Source: JBOFEH01 sp051650265 (GTDB lineage Bacteria; Bacillota; Clostridia; Lachnospirales; Cellulosilyticaceae). Taken from it: a DNA stretch of 58,599 nt. The notes under the pieces were generated by a model, which made no database searches, had not been told where the DNA came from, and saw only the letters and a program-made list of their open reading frames with translations. Every line of letters begins with the position of its first letter. Within the stretch, counting starts at the first letter, position 1. Where the stretch lies: positions 1 to 58,599 of the forward strand of contig JBOFIR010000103.1 in NCBI GenBank assembly GCA_051650265.1, written 5' to 3'. Below are positions 7,765-17,281 of this stretch, piece by piece. The position numbers and the translations under genes were made by a program.

Positions 7765-8682
7765 ATGTCTCAATATAATACATCAATTTTTAGAAATGTC
7801 ACAGTTGCTCTTAATACGCCATTTACAACAGAGGATACAGTTGATATAAAAGCTACAAAAGCTTTAACACGCTATTACATCAATAAAGGTGTTAAAAGCC
7901 TTTATGTGTGTGGGAGTACAGGAGAAGGTTTCCTTCTCGACCAAGATGAACGCAAACGTGTAGTGGAAGCTGTTACCGAAGAGGCTGGCCACGAAATGGC
8001 GATCATTGTTCATGTAGGAACACCATCTTCAAAACATGCTGCTGACCTTGCACATCATGCTGAAAAAGCTGGGGCTGCTGCTACCTCTGCAGTACCATGT
8101 GTCTATTATCGCCCTAGTGAAGAAGGGGTTTATCGTCACTGGACAACCATTACAGAAGCTGCAGACCTACCTTTCTTCATTTATAACATTCCACAGCTCA
8201 CTGGTTTTAACCTTTCAATGGATCTTTTTAACCGTATGCTCAAAAATGAACGCGTGGCGGGTGTCAAAAACTCTTCTGAAGCATCCCATGATATTTTGCG
8301 CTTTAAAGCAGCAGGTGGTGAGGACTTTATTGTTTTTAATGGACCAGATGAACAATATCTTGCTGGTCGCTTAATGGGGGCTGATGCTGGAATCGGTGGT
8401 ACATATGGTGCAATGCCAGAACTTTATCTCAAGTTAGAAGAGCTTATCCGTCGCAAAGAACTAGAAAAGGCAGAATCACTTCAACGAGAAATCACTCATC
8501 TTATCTACCGTTTATGTAGTTTCCCATCAATGTATGGTGCGTGTAAAACAATTATTTCTATGGATGGTTGCCCTATTGGTAATCCTAGACTTCCATTCCT
8601 ACCTGTAGATCATCAAGATCCTGCTATTATTACATTATATAATGATATTAGAAAAACCGTAGCATCCTACAAAGGACTTTAA
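7765..8682 (+). CDS. nanA: N-acetylneuraminate lyase
   Basis: This class I aldolase of the DapA/NanA family cleaves sialic acid to ManNAc and pyruvate. The carboxylate-binding GSTGE is at residues 50-54, the catalytic Tyr140 lies in FFIYNIPQ, and the Schiff-base Lys168 in VAGVKNSS. At 305 residues the length is typical. The pairing with divergent nanE, yhcH and the ROK kinase supports NanA over dihydrodipicolinate synthase. The ribosome site AAGGAGG is 7 bases ahead of the ATG. No sialic acid transporter or sialidase gene is in the window, so uptake must depend on genes elsewhere or on the broad ABC systems. Confidence 0.94.
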   Translation: MSQYNTSIFRNVTVALNTPFTTEDTVDIKATKALTRYYINKGVKSLYVCGSTGEGFLLDQDERKRVVEAVTEEAGHEMAIIVHVGTPSSKHAADLAHHAEKAGAAATSAVPCVYYRPSEEGVYRHWTTITEAADLPFFIYNIPQLTGFNLSMDLFNRMLKNERVAGVKNSSEASHDILRFKAAGGEDFIVFNGPDEQYLAGRLMGADAGIGGTYGAMPELYLKLEELIRRKELEKAESLQREITHLIYRLCSFPSMYGACKTIISMDGCPIGNPRLPFLPVDHQDPAIITLYNDIRKTVASYKGL

Positions 8683-8700
8683 TAGGTAAGTTTATTAAAA

Positions 8701-8750
8701 GCACACAAAAGGAGGAACCATTCCTAGGAATGATTCCTCCTTTTGTGTGC
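8701..8750. terminator. Long near-perfect palindromic terminator
   Basis: A 50-bp palindrome has only one mismatched pair (positions 8719 and 8732) and a CCTAGG centre. It separates nanA from the convergent DUF2225 gene, whose stop codon begins at its last base. Long stem and flanking A/T runs suit a bidirectional terminator. Confidence 0.85.
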
Positions 8751-9535
8751 TATGCAAGCTCTTTAATCAATTCTTTAAGGTCCCTTGCTTTATCTTTTAG
8801 ACGCTCAGAAGCTTGTGATTGCATTAGTGCGCTTAAGTAGCGCATTGCATCTGTTTTTTTTCCTAATCGTCTATAAAGGTCAATCATAATGTACATCACC
8901 ATATATTCATCAATATTATATAAAGGATATTGTTCTTTTCCAAGAGATTGTTCAAATCCCTCCACAGCTTTTTCAATAAAAGCGCGTTCTTCTTCTTCAT
9001 TTTTCAAATCCCTATATAACCATGCAATCTTTAAACAAATATAGGCACGCTCACCTATTTTACTTTTTTTAACGATTGCATTGAGTAACGCCAATTTATA
9101 GAGTACTACTGCATCTTCAACGGTACGGTACTGCTCTTTAAAAGGTTGTTTGAAGTTCTTACAGATTTGTTCCTGTATGAGTTGTTTTTGAACAGTTGAC
9201 ACTTGGTAAAAGTTCCTTGAAAGTCCTGTATAACCACATCCACAGTGAATCACCTCATAGAGTGACGGATCTAAAAGCGTGTAGTACGCTTTTAGATCTG
9301 TATCCGATCTGATATAACGATTCTTTCCACTACGAACAGCTTTTGAAGTGAACTTACATCCGCAGATAGGACACTCATATTTACGATCATACAGTAGTTC
9401 TTCAATAGAAATCTGTTGTATCTGCTTATATTCATTTTGAGTCTTTTCTTCTTTATCTTTGTCTTCGTAAACTTTAACTTCTTCTAGATTGGAAAAACCA
9501 AATTTAAATAATTCTTTAAACAAGTTCATCGCCAC
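8750..9535 (-). CDS. DUF2225 family protein
   Basis: The N-terminal half carries the DUF2225 pattern: a zinc-knuckle-like CPICGCKFTSKAVRSGKNRYI, then SDTDLKAYYTLLDPSLYEVIHCGCGYTG, giving four or more cysteines in C-x-x-C-style pairs. The C-terminal half (about residues 130-255) is helical and TPR-like, with RAYICLKIAWLYRDL and MVMYIMIDLYRRLGKKTDAMRYL. The family is widespread in Clostridia and has no established function. It lies 26 bp downstream of polC on the same strand and may share its transcript. Cytoplasmic; no signal peptide. Confidence 0.82.
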   Translation of the reverse strand: MAMNLFKELFKFGFSNLEEVKVYEDKDKEEKTQNEYKQIQQISIEELLYDRKYECPICGCKFTSKAVRSGKNRYIRSDTDLKAYYTLLDPSLYEVIHCGCGYTGLSRNFYQVSTVQKQLIQEQICKNFKQPFKEQYRTVEDAVVLYKLALLNAIVKKSKIGERAYICLKIAWLYRDLKNEEEERAFIEKAVEGFEQSLGKEQYPLYNIDEYMVMYIMIDLYRRLGKKTDAMRYLSALMQSQASERLKDKARDLKELIKELA

Positions 9536-9561
9536 TCTCCCAATTCTCTTTATCTCATGCC

Positions 9562-12500
9562 TTAGAAGTCAAGGAGACTAAGTTGATTGGATTCAGTCAA
9601 ATCTCCTAATATGCCTAACTCAGACATCTTATCAGTTACAGTCTTACTTACTTTACATCTATTCCTAAAATCTTCTTTGGATAAAAATGGTCCCTCTTTA
9701 ACTGCTACCACAATAGCTTCAGCGGCTTTTTCACCCAGTCCATCAATTGCACTTAGTGATGGCATAATTTTATCATCTATAATTTGAAAGCGCTTATCAT
9801 CTGCTATTTCAAGATTAATAGGCAAAAATTCAAAGCCCCTTGCATACATTTCTTGAACAATACGCATATCTTTTAACGAATCTTGTTCTTTTGCAGATTG
9901 ATTTTCTTTTCCTTTACTAGTAAGTTCCTTCATATGATACTCAAGTCGTTCTTTACCCTGACACATTTGTTCATATGAGAAGGCTGAGGCTCTAATACTA
10001 AAGAAGGCAGTATAATATGCTAATGGATAAAATACTTTATACCATGCAATACGCCAGGCCATCATAACGTAAGCTGCTGCATGCGCTTTTGGGAACATAT
10101 ATTTGATTTTCTTACAAGACCAAATATACCAGTCTGCGACGCCATGGGCAAGCATCTCCTCTTCCCACTCTGGTTTGAGCCCCTTACCTTTACGGACACT
10201 CTCCATGATGGTGAAGGCAAGCCCCTTTTCAACCCCTTGATTAATTAAATACGTCATAATATCATCACGGGTACAAATAACCGTTGAAATTGTTCCTTTA
10301 CCTTCTTCAATTAATGCCTGGGCATTTCCTAGCCATACATCTGTTCCATGTGAAAGTCCGGAAATTCGTACAAGATCCGAGAAGCTTTGAGGTTTTGCAT
10401 CAATAAGCATCTGAATAACAAAATCTGTTCCAAATTCTGGTACCCCTAATGACCCTAACTTAATCCCACCTATATCGCTCGGTTTGATCCCTAGGACTTC
10501 CGTCCCGTGAAAAAGTGCCATAACATTTTTATCATCTAATCTAATTGTTTGAGAACTGATTCCTGTTATATCTTCAAGCCTTCTAATCATTGTTGGGTCG
10601 TCATGCCCAAGAATGTCTAGCTTCAACAAGTTATGGTCGATGGAGTGATATTCATAATGTGTTGTAATAATAGAGGTATTCATATCGTTTGCAGGTTTTT
10701 GAATTGGCGTGAATTCATAAATTTCTCTATCATGGGGTACAACAATAATGCCCCCTGGATGCTGTCCTGTTGTTCGTTTGGCACCCGTACACCCTTCGGC
10801 TATACGTCGCATCTCTGCCCTTCTTTTAGTAATACCACGTTCTTGATAGTACTTAAAGACATAGGCTAATGCCGTTTTTTCAGCCATAGTACCAATTGTT
10901 CCTGCTCTAAATGCTTTTCCTTCTCCAAACAACACCTCTACATATTTATGGGCTTTAGCTTGGTAATCTCCAGAGAAGTTAAGGTCAATATCAGGTTCCT
11001 TGTCACCTTTAAATCCTAGGAATGTCTCGAAAGGAATATCATGCCCCTCCTTTAAAAGTTCATGCCCACATTTTGGGCATGTTGCATCTGGCATATCACA
11101 CCCTGAACTTCCTGCATATGACTTCACGCGTTCTGAATCAAAATCCGTATAATGACATTGTGGACAAATATAATGCGGTGCTAAGGGATTAACCTCTGTA
11201 ATACCTGACATAGTAGCAGCAAAAGAAGATCCAACGGATCCCCTTGAGCCTACTAGATAGCCATGGTCATTGGAATCCCATACCAACTTCTGTGCAATGA
11301 TATACATTACGGCGAAGCCATTAGAAATAATAGAATGTAACTCACGCTCAAGTCGTTCTACCACAACCTCTGGTAATTCGGGGCCATAAATCTCATGTGC
11401 CTTATTGTAACAAATTGTTCGTAGTTCCTCATCAGAATTTGGGATTTCTGGTGGACACTTATTAGGAAGTACTGGAGAAATTTTCTCAATTTGATCACTA
11501 ATTAAATTGGTATTTTTAATAACGACCTCCCGTGCTTTCTCCATTCCTAGATATTGAAACTCCGCTAACATCTCATCTGTTGTTCTTAGATAGAGTGGAG
11601 GTTGAAAATCTGCATCTTTAAAGCCTTTTCCTGCCATAATAATTCTACGATAAACTTCATCCTCAGGATCTAGAAAGTGCACATCACAAGTTGCCACTAC
11701 TGGCTTACCATATTTCTCACCTAATTCAACAATTCTTTTGTTATAATTAATGAGGTCTTGTCTTGTCGTAGCTGCATACTTATCACTCGCTAACATAAAG
11801 GCGTTATTATCTACAGGTTGAATTTCTAGATAATCATAGAATTGTACAATTTTTTCAACTTCAGTTTCTTCTTTTTCACGTATAATTGCTTGGAAAAGTT
11901 CACCAGCCTCACAAGCCGATCCAATGATCAAACCTTCTCTGTATTGTTGAATTAAGCTCTTGGGCATACGCGGCCTACGGTTAAAGTAATCAATGTGCGC
12001 TGCTGATACGAGACGGTTAAGATTCACTCTACCGACTTCATTTTTTACAAGAATAATCCCATGGTAGGAGGGCATTTTTTTGATATAGTCTGCTGATACT
12101 TTACCCATTTCGTTGAGTTGGTCTAAAGTGTAAATCTCACGTTCTTCAAGCATTTCAATAAATTTAAGGAAGATTTCCGCTGTTGCGCCTGCATCATCTA
12201 CCGCGCGATGATGGTTAAGCAACTTAATCCCCAAATGTTTGGCAATATTATTAAGCTTGGCATTACCTAATCCAGGCATCAAAATACGCGCAATAGCTAC
12301 TGTATCCAATACAGTAAACTCACATGGTAGTTGACATCTAGTCGCATTAGTTGCAATAAATCCCATATCAAATTCTGCGTTATGTGCTACCATAATACAA
12401 CCTTTGCAAAAATCCAGAAATTCCGGCAATACAGCCTCAATAGTTGCAGCATCAGCCACCATACGGTCATTGATTCCTGTGAGTTGCTCAATATTGGGTG

Positions 12501-14034
12501 GAATAGGCACCCCAGGATTTACAAACACACTATAATTATCTATAATTTTACCATCTTCAACTTTCACAGCACCGATTTCAATAATTTTATTGTAAGAGGG
12601 ACTAAAACCTGTTGTTTCTAAGTCAAATACGACATAGCGTTCTTTTAAACTCTGGTTCTTTGACCCGACTACTATCTCTTTAAGATCATCAACAAAATAT
12701 CCCTCCACGCCGTAAATCACCTTAAAAGGTTCATCTTTTTTAACGCAATGATTGGCAACTGGGAAGGCCTGCAGACAACCGTGATCTGTAATTGCAATGG
12801 CAGGCATCCCCCACTCTTTGGCACGTGCAACCATCTGCCCGATATCCACCACACTGTCCATATCACTCATAACCGTATGCAGATGCAGTTCAACTCTTTT
12901 CTCAGTGCTATTATCCATACGCTTTTTTGTTGTATCGGCAATTGTCTTGATTCCCTTAATAGAAGCAATTCCTATTTCTTTATCAAATTGATCAAAGAGT
13001 GCCATTCCTTTTATACGATAAAAACCACCCTTTTTCAGTTGCCCAAGTACATCGGCAAGTTCTTCATTTTTAACAAATACCTTTGCTGTAATTGTATCGG
13101 TAAAATCTGTAATATCAAACATAATAATCGTTTTTTCCATACGAATTTCACGTGTGTCTAGGTTGATGATTTTTCCTTCTACAACTACTTCGCCTATTTC
13201 ATCTGTAATTTCTTCAATAGGCATGCGTTCACCATCACAACTTCTTCCATAGAATACATCTGGATCCAGCGGTGCACGTCGATATTTATTTTTATTTTCA
13301 GCCTTGCTTTCATCAGAGATTGAAGCAGGGGCATTCTCCATAGCCCTCGGTCTTTCAACACTTTTTTGGTGTTGCATCACGTTATTAATTTCAGCTTTAA
13401 GGCGTGCATCATTCTCATCTTGTAAGCTTGTATCACCATGATGTGTATACTCAAACTCCATCGCTAGATTTAATTCAAAACGTTCTTTAAAAATAGCCGT
13501 TAAAAAGTTTTTAATCTCTGGGGTACGACTTTTACATAAAAAATTATTTTCAAGTACCAACACCAATTGCTCATTTTCCACTTGCCAGTTAGCTTGTTTG
13601 ATAGCAAGGTACAAGGATGGTCTCCGTTTGAGAATCTCAAAAAGAAGGCTCCCCTTATAGACCTGAATAATATGTTCTAGCTGATGGTCTATACCAAGCG
13701 CATAATGTGGGGCAATCTGAATCTGTACGGGCGTACTATGAAAAATCTTTTCTTTTAAAATTTGTTCCATCATGTGAATAAATTGATAATGGATAAGTTG
13801 ATTACTCTCTATTGTAAATGCTAGTATTTGTTGTGATTCACTAAGTGCAATGTCACTAATTGTTACATTCTCAAATATACGATGTAATTTGGCATCTACA
13901 CGTAATTCTGTGACCACATCAAAAAACAGCTTTTTTTCTTTTTCTGTTGTCTGACTCACATCCATCCTTCTTTCTACTACTTTTATGATTTTCATTATAA
14001 CTGATTCAACATATTTTTCATACTTCATTATCAC
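9562..14034 (-). CDS. polC: DNA polymerase III alpha subunit, PolC type
   Basis: This is the replicative polymerase of low-GC Gram-positives. Domains in order: N-terminal domain (about 1-230), OB-fold near 280-370, PHP domain from about 380 (ELHLHTVMSDMD), an inserted DEDDh proofreading exonuclease from about 463 (VVFDLETTGFSP), a zinc-binding pair CPQC and CPKC near 956-985, the catalytic palm PDIDLNFSGDYQ near 1015, and C-terminal HhH elements. At about 1490 residues it is full length and intact. The start is uncertain: GTG 14034 and ATG 14028 lack a clear ribosome site, while an in-frame GTG at 13959 follows AAGGA. DUF2225 follows after 26 bp. Confidence 0.97.
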   Translation of the reverse strand: MIMKYEKYVESVIMKIIKVVERRMDVSQTTEKEKKLFFDVVTELRVDAKLHRIFENVTISDIALSESQQILAFTIESNQLIHYQFIHMMEQILKEKIFHSTPVQIQIAPHYALGIDHQLEHIIQVYKGSLLFEILKRRPSLYLAIKQANWQVENEQLVLVLENNFLCKSRTPEIKNFLTAIFKERFELNLAMEFEYTHHGDTSLQDENDARLKAEINNVMQHQKSVERPRAMENAPASISDESKAENKNKYRRAPLDPDVFYGRSCDGERMPIEEITDEIGEVVVEGKIINLDTREIRMEKTIIMFDITDFTDTITAKVFVKNEELADVLGQLKKGGFYRIKGMALFDQFDKEIGIASIKGIKTIADTTKKRMDNSTEKRVELHLHTVMSDMDSVVDIGQMVARAKEWGMPAIAITDHGCLQAFPVANHCVKKDEPFKVIYGVEGYFVDDLKEIVVGSKNQSLKERYVVFDLETTGFSPSYNKIIEIGAVKVEDGKIIDNYSVFVNPGVPIPPNIEQLTGINDRMVADAATIEAVLPEFLDFCKGCIMVAHNAEFDMGFIATNATRCQLPCEFTVLDTVAIARILMPGLGNAKLNNIAKHLGIKLLNHHRAVDDAGATAEIFLKFIEMLEEREIYTLDQLNEMGKVSADYIKKMPSYHGIILVKNEVGRVNLNRLVSAAHIDYFNRRPRMPKSLIQQYREGLIIGSACEAGELFQAIIREKEETEVEKIVQFYDYLEIQPVDNNAFMLASDKYAATTRQDLINYNKRIVELGEKYGKPVVATCDVHFLDPEDEVYRRIIMAGKGFKDADFQPPLYLRTTDEMLAEFQYLGMEKAREVVIKNTNLISDQIEKISPVLPNKCPPEIPNSDEELRTICYNKAHEIYGPELPEVVVERLERELHSIISNGFAVMYIIAQKLVWDSNDHGYLVGSRGSVGSSFAATMSGITEVNPLAPHYICPQCHYTDFDSERVKSYAGSSGCDMPDATCPKCGHELLKEGHDIPFETFLGFKGDKEPDIDLNFSGDYQAKAHKYVEVLFGEGKAFRAGTIGTMAEKTALAYVFKYYQERGITKRRAEMRRIAEGCTGAKRTTGQHPGGIIVVPHDREIYEFTPIQKPANDMNTSIITTHYEYHSIDHNLLKLDILGHDDPTMIRRLEDITGISSQTIRLDDKNVMALFHGTEVLGIKPSDIGGIKLGSLGVPEFGTDFVIQMLIDAKPQSFSDLVRISGLSHGTDVWLGNAQALIEEGKGTISTVICTRDDIMTYLINQGVEKGLAFTIMESVRKGKGLKPEWEEEMLAHGVADWYIWSCKKIKYMFPKAHAAAYVMMAWRIAWYKVFYPLAYYTAFFSIRASAFSYEQMCQGKERLEYHMKELTSKGKENQSAKEQDSLKDMRIVQEMYARGFEFLPINLEIADDKRFQIIDDKIMPSLSAIDGLGEKAAEAIVVAVKEGPFLSKEDFRNRCKVSKTVTDKMSELGILGDLTESNQLSLLDF

Positions 14035-14042
14035 TAAGCTAC

Positions 14043-14073
14043 AAAAAAACCTACACTCCTAGATGTGTAGGTT
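14043..14073 (-). terminator. Intrinsic terminator after the DUF1874 gene
   Basis: Nine-bp arms (14065-14073 and 14048-14056) with an 8-base loop are followed on the minus strand by a run of seven T. It ends the DUF1874 transcript just ahead of polC. Confidence 0.88.
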
Positions 14074-14084
14074 CTTGAAAACAC

Positions 14085-14423
14085 CTATTCTAATCGTTCC
14101 ATCATCTTGAAAGTAAATCCAATCGCTTCAATAGCTTTGCGATCTAAGATCACCCCTTCTGGTGGTCTCTCATTAAGCTTAAAGACCACTGCTTTCTGAG
14201 AGACCTGTTGGCTAAATGCGATGCGATTATAAGGTATGTTAATTTCTAATACATCAGATACTAGCGCAGCAGTTGCCTCATGTCCTATGGCCGAAATAAA
14301 CCCATACTGCTTAATGAGTGCTTTAATCTGTTCCACTTCAATGCTACTAATCGCATAAATACCATCAGTAGTAGCAACGGTACCATTGAGTAGTGCAATA
14401 GGTAAACTTTGGGTTTCACTCAT
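14085..14423 (-). CDS. DUF1874 / AcrIII-1-like ring nuclease family protein
   Basis: This 112-aa protein has the pattern of DUF1874 (STIV B116-like) proteins. It opens with an ALLNGT strand, carries SAIGHEATAALVSDVL around residues 44-59, then NRIAFSQ, and ends the fold with VVFKLNERPPEGVIL. His48 and Glu89 align with the catalytic His47 and Glu88 that I recall for SIRV1 gp29 (AcrIII-1), and Arg86 with its Arg85. AcrIII-1 and the related Crn2 degrade cyclic tetra-adenylate, the second messenger of type III CRISPR. Here it is monocistronic between a MATE gene and polC, with a terminator and a possible TATAAT box of its own. Family membership is well supported; activity is inferred. Confidence 0.8.
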   Translation of the reverse strand: MSETQSLPIALLNGTVATTDGIYAISSIEVEQIKALIKQYGFISAIGHEATAALVSDVLEINIPYNRIAFSQQVSQKAVVFKLNERPPEGVILDRKAIEAIGFTFKMMERLE

Positions 14424-14455
14424 AGTTTCTCCCCCTCTTTCAGAAGCTTACTCTT

Positions 14456-14461
14456 ATTATA
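14456..14461 (-). promoter_or_regulatory. Possible -10 box for the DUF1874 gene
   Basis: A perfect TATAAT on the minus strand lies 33 bp ahead of the start codon. A convincing -35 is not visible, so this is tentative. Confidence 0.4.
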
Positions 14462-14478
14462 CACAGTAAGGTCTGGTT

Positions 14479-15822
14479 TTAACAGTCCCTAATCATATCT
14501 CTTTTTGCACTCCCCTTCCATTGTTGCCACCAGCCCACGCTATCTGCAAGTGCCCACCCAATCGGAATGGCCCACCATACCCCACTCAGGCCAATCTGTG
14601 GCATAGCCGCCAATCCATATGCTAATGCGACGCGTGTACCTAGTGAGATGAGTGTCAGTAGAATCGACATCTGTGCTTTTCCCATTCCTCTATAGTAGCC
14701 ATAGTACATAAATAAAAATCCTATTAATATATAATAAGGTGCAACAATCTGCAAATACCCTAATCCTGTCTCAATGACGGCTTGCTCCTCGGCTCTGACA
14801 AATAGGCGAATCAGATGCTCACCCATACTTAATACAACAATAGAAACGATACTACAAAATCCCGTAATCAGACAGACTGCATAACGTACACCTTCTTTAA
14901 TCCGACCATACTGATGAGCTCCTTTATTTTGTGCCACATACGTCGCAAAAGCATTTCCAAAATCTTGTACTGGCATATAGGCAAATGCATCAATTTTGTT
15001 GACAACACCAAATGCCGCCATGGCAGTCACTCCGAAACTATTGACCAATCCTTGTACCATCAAAATACCAAAATTCATAATCGATTGTTGGATAGATGTC
15101 AGTACTGCATATTGCATTGTTTCACTAAAAAGTGTTTTGTCCCACCTCAAATCCTCTCTTGTAAATCTTAAGAACTTCAACTTATACCACCCATATACAA
15201 CGCATAACAGTGCGGATACGCCCTGTGCAGCAAAAGTTGCAACTGCGACGCCTTGTACCCCCATATGTAATACTCCCGTCAATAATAAATCTAATACGAT
15301 ATTAATAAGTGCTGATAGTATCAAAAAATAGAGCGGTGTACGTGAATCTCCTATAGCACGCAAAATCGCTGCAACATGATTATAAAGAAAAACAAAAATC
15401 ATACCCGAAATCACAATGCTAAGATACGTACGCGTCATAGCCCTGATCTCTGTTGGAATCTGTGTTCCTCTTATAATCCACTCCAGCCCATATAAGCTTC
15501 CTACACCAATTACTATTGTTACCCCACAGATACATAATGTACCTATTAAGATGGTCTGTTTGAGTTTGTGATCATTTTTTGCCCCAAAATATTGTGCGTA
15601 GACGACTCCAGCCCCCATAGTCAGCCCTATAATAATTGATGTTAAAAAAACCATTACAGTAAAGCTTCCACTAACAGCTGCTAAACCATCACTTCCGACA
15701 AACTTACCCACTACAATAGCATCTACAATATTATACAGTTGTTGCACAAGATTTCCGATCATCATCGGAATTGCAAATTGGACAATTTGCTGAAGCGGTT
15801 TTCCTTTTGTCAAATCATTCAT
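14479..15822 (-). CDS. MATE family efflux transporter
   Basis: This is a 447-residue integral membrane protein with about 12 hydrophobic segments. It opens with the MATE-type signature PLQQIVQFAIPMMIGNLVQQLYNIVDAIVVGKFVG and repeats a similar motif at about residue 230 (QQSIMNFGILMVQGLVNSFG). MATE proteins export cationic drugs or metabolites using Na+ or H+ gradients; the substrate here cannot be told. The start has GGGGGAA just upstream. It is divergent from the amino acid symporter at 15973 and upstream of DUF1874 on the same strand, 55 bp away. Confidence 0.93.
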   Translation of the reverse strand: MNDLTKGKPLQQIVQFAIPMMIGNLVQQLYNIVDAIVVGKFVGSDGLAAVSGSFTVMVFLTSIIIGLTMGAGVVYAQYFGAKNDHKLKQTILIGTLCICGVTIVIGVGSLYGLEWIIRGTQIPTEIRAMTRTYLSIVISGMIFVFLYNHVAAILRAIGDSRTPLYFLILSALINIVLDLLLTGVLHMGVQGVAVATFAAQGVSALLCVVYGWYKLKFLRFTREDLRWDKTLFSETMQYAVLTSIQQSIMNFGILMVQGLVNSFGVTAMAAFGVVNKIDAFAYMPVQDFGNAFATYVAQNKGAHQYGRIKEGVRYAVCLITGFCSIVSIVVLSMGEHLIRLFVRAEEQAVIETGLGYLQIVAPYYILIGFLFMYYGYYRGMGKAQMSILLTLISLGTRVALAYGLAAMPQIGLSGVWWAIPIGWALADSVGWWQQWKGSAKRDMIRDC

Positions 15823-15972
15823 TTTATTCCCCCTTTTCTACTCTTTTCTATTTTACTATTATTTTGATTTTCTAGAAACTCATTTTGTGCATTTATACTA
15901 CTATACTTGTATACAATGAGCTTTTATGTTAATCTGTACTTATCTTAAATATTACATCAGGAGGAAAACTTT

Positions 15973-17241
15973 ATGAAAAAACTCAGTTTAACGACAAAGA
16001 TACTGTTTGCGCTTATTCTAGGGGCACTATTCGGTATTTTTCTTTCTACAGTTTCAAATGACTTCTTTAAACAGACACTCATGCTAGATGGTCTACTTAA
16101 GCTCCTCGGTACGGGGTTCCTCAACGCGATCAAACTACTCGTAGTGCCATTGATCTTTGTTTCTATCGTCTATGCGACAGCATCTTTAGATGATATCAAA
16201 AAACTCGGACGTATCGGTGGCAAGACGCTAGCATTCTATACAGGTACAACCAGTATTGCGATAGCAGTTGCACTCACTGTAGCAACGCTTATCAAACCTG
16301 GTATTGGTATTGATATGAGCCTTATTCAAATAGGTGAAGGTGTTACTCAAACTGCTTCTGTCAACTTTATTGACACGCTTCTTGATATCATTCCTACAAA
16401 TATTTTTGTAGCATTCACAGAAAATAACGTACTCGGGGTACTTTTCTTCGCTGTCATGGTTGGCCTCAGCATGACACTTGTCGGTGCTAAAGCTCGCCTT
16501 GTTTTACAAGTATTTGAAGGCCTTAATGAAATTTTACTTAAACTTGTTACACTTGTTATGCTCTTTGCACCATACGGTGTGTTTGCACTTGTGGCAACGA
16601 CCTTTGCAACTTTTGGTTTCTCAGCAATCGTCCCATTACTTAAATATGCAACATGTATCCTTCTTGCATTAGCTATTCAATTTTTTGTTGTTTACTTCGG
16701 CATGCTCTTATTTATTGGAAAACTTAGTCCGATGATGTTTCTTAAAAAGTTTGCACCAATATTTAACCTTTGTTTCTCTACAGCTTCTTCAAGTGCAGCA
16801 CTTCCTCTTGGACTTGAATGTTCCGACAAACATTTCGGAGTTTCTAAGAAGGTAAGTTCCTTTACATTACCTTTAGGTGCAACGATCAATATGGATGGTA
16901 CAGCTATTATGCAAGGTGTTGCCGTTGTCTTTATTGCACAAATCTATGGCATTGAACTTGGTATGACACAGTATCTCCTTGTCATCCTCTCAGGTGTACT
17001 CGCTTCAATTGGAACAGCTGGTGTACCAGGAGTTGGTATGGTCATGCTTACAATGGTTCTTTCTACTGTAGGCCTCCCTATCGAAGGAATCGCCCTCATT
17101 ATGGGAATCGACCGTATTTTAGATATGATTCGTACAGGCATCAATGTTGCTGGTGACAATGTATGTACACTGATTATTGCTAAACAAGAAAATGAATTTG
17201 ATGAGACGGTATATAATACGCCTGTCAAATCTTTAAATTAA
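15973..17241 (+). CDS. Dicarboxylate/amino acid:cation symporter (GltP/GltT type)
   Basis: This is a Na+ or H+ coupled symporter of the DAACS family in the cytoplasmic membrane. The serine-rich reentrant motif FSTASSSAALPL, the NMDGT motif in ATINMDGTAIMQG, and LDMIRTGINVAGDN are all present. The Asp and Arg in DMIRT match residues that in the archaeal GltPh bind the substrate amino and side-chain carboxyl groups, favouring acidic amino acids. At 422 residues it is full length. It has a good GGAGG site and its own terminator, so it is probably monocistronic. Confidence 0.93.
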   Translation: MKKLSLTTKILFALILGALFGIFLSTVSNDFFKQTLMLDGLLKLLGTGFLNAIKLLVVPLIFVSIVYATASLDDIKKLGRIGGKTLAFYTGTTSIAIAVALTVATLIKPGIGIDMSLIQIGEGVTQTASVNFIDTLLDIIPTNIFVAFTENNVLGVLFFAVMVGLSMTLVGAKARLVLQVFEGLNEILLKLVTLVMLFAPYGVFALVATTFATFGFSAIVPLLKYATCILLALAIQFFVVYFGMLLFIGKLSPMMFLKKFAPIFNLCFSTASSSAALPLGLECSDKHFGVSKKVSSFTLPLGATINMDGTAIMQGVAVVFIAQIYGIELGMTQYLLVILSGVLASIGTAGVPGVGMVMLTMVLSTVGLPIEGIALIMGIDRILDMIRTGINVAGDNVCTLIIAKQENEFDETVYNTPVKSLN

Positions 17242-17243
17242 TC

Positions 17244-17279
17244 AAAAAAGAGGTAATGCGCTGCGCATTACCTCTTTTG
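17244..17279. terminator. Bidirectional terminator
   Basis: An inverted repeat (AAAAGAGGTAATGCG paired with its complement across a short loop centred on 17262) with flanking A and T runs separates the symporter from the convergent carbonic anhydrase gene. Confidence 0.88.
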
Positions 17280-17281
17280 CT

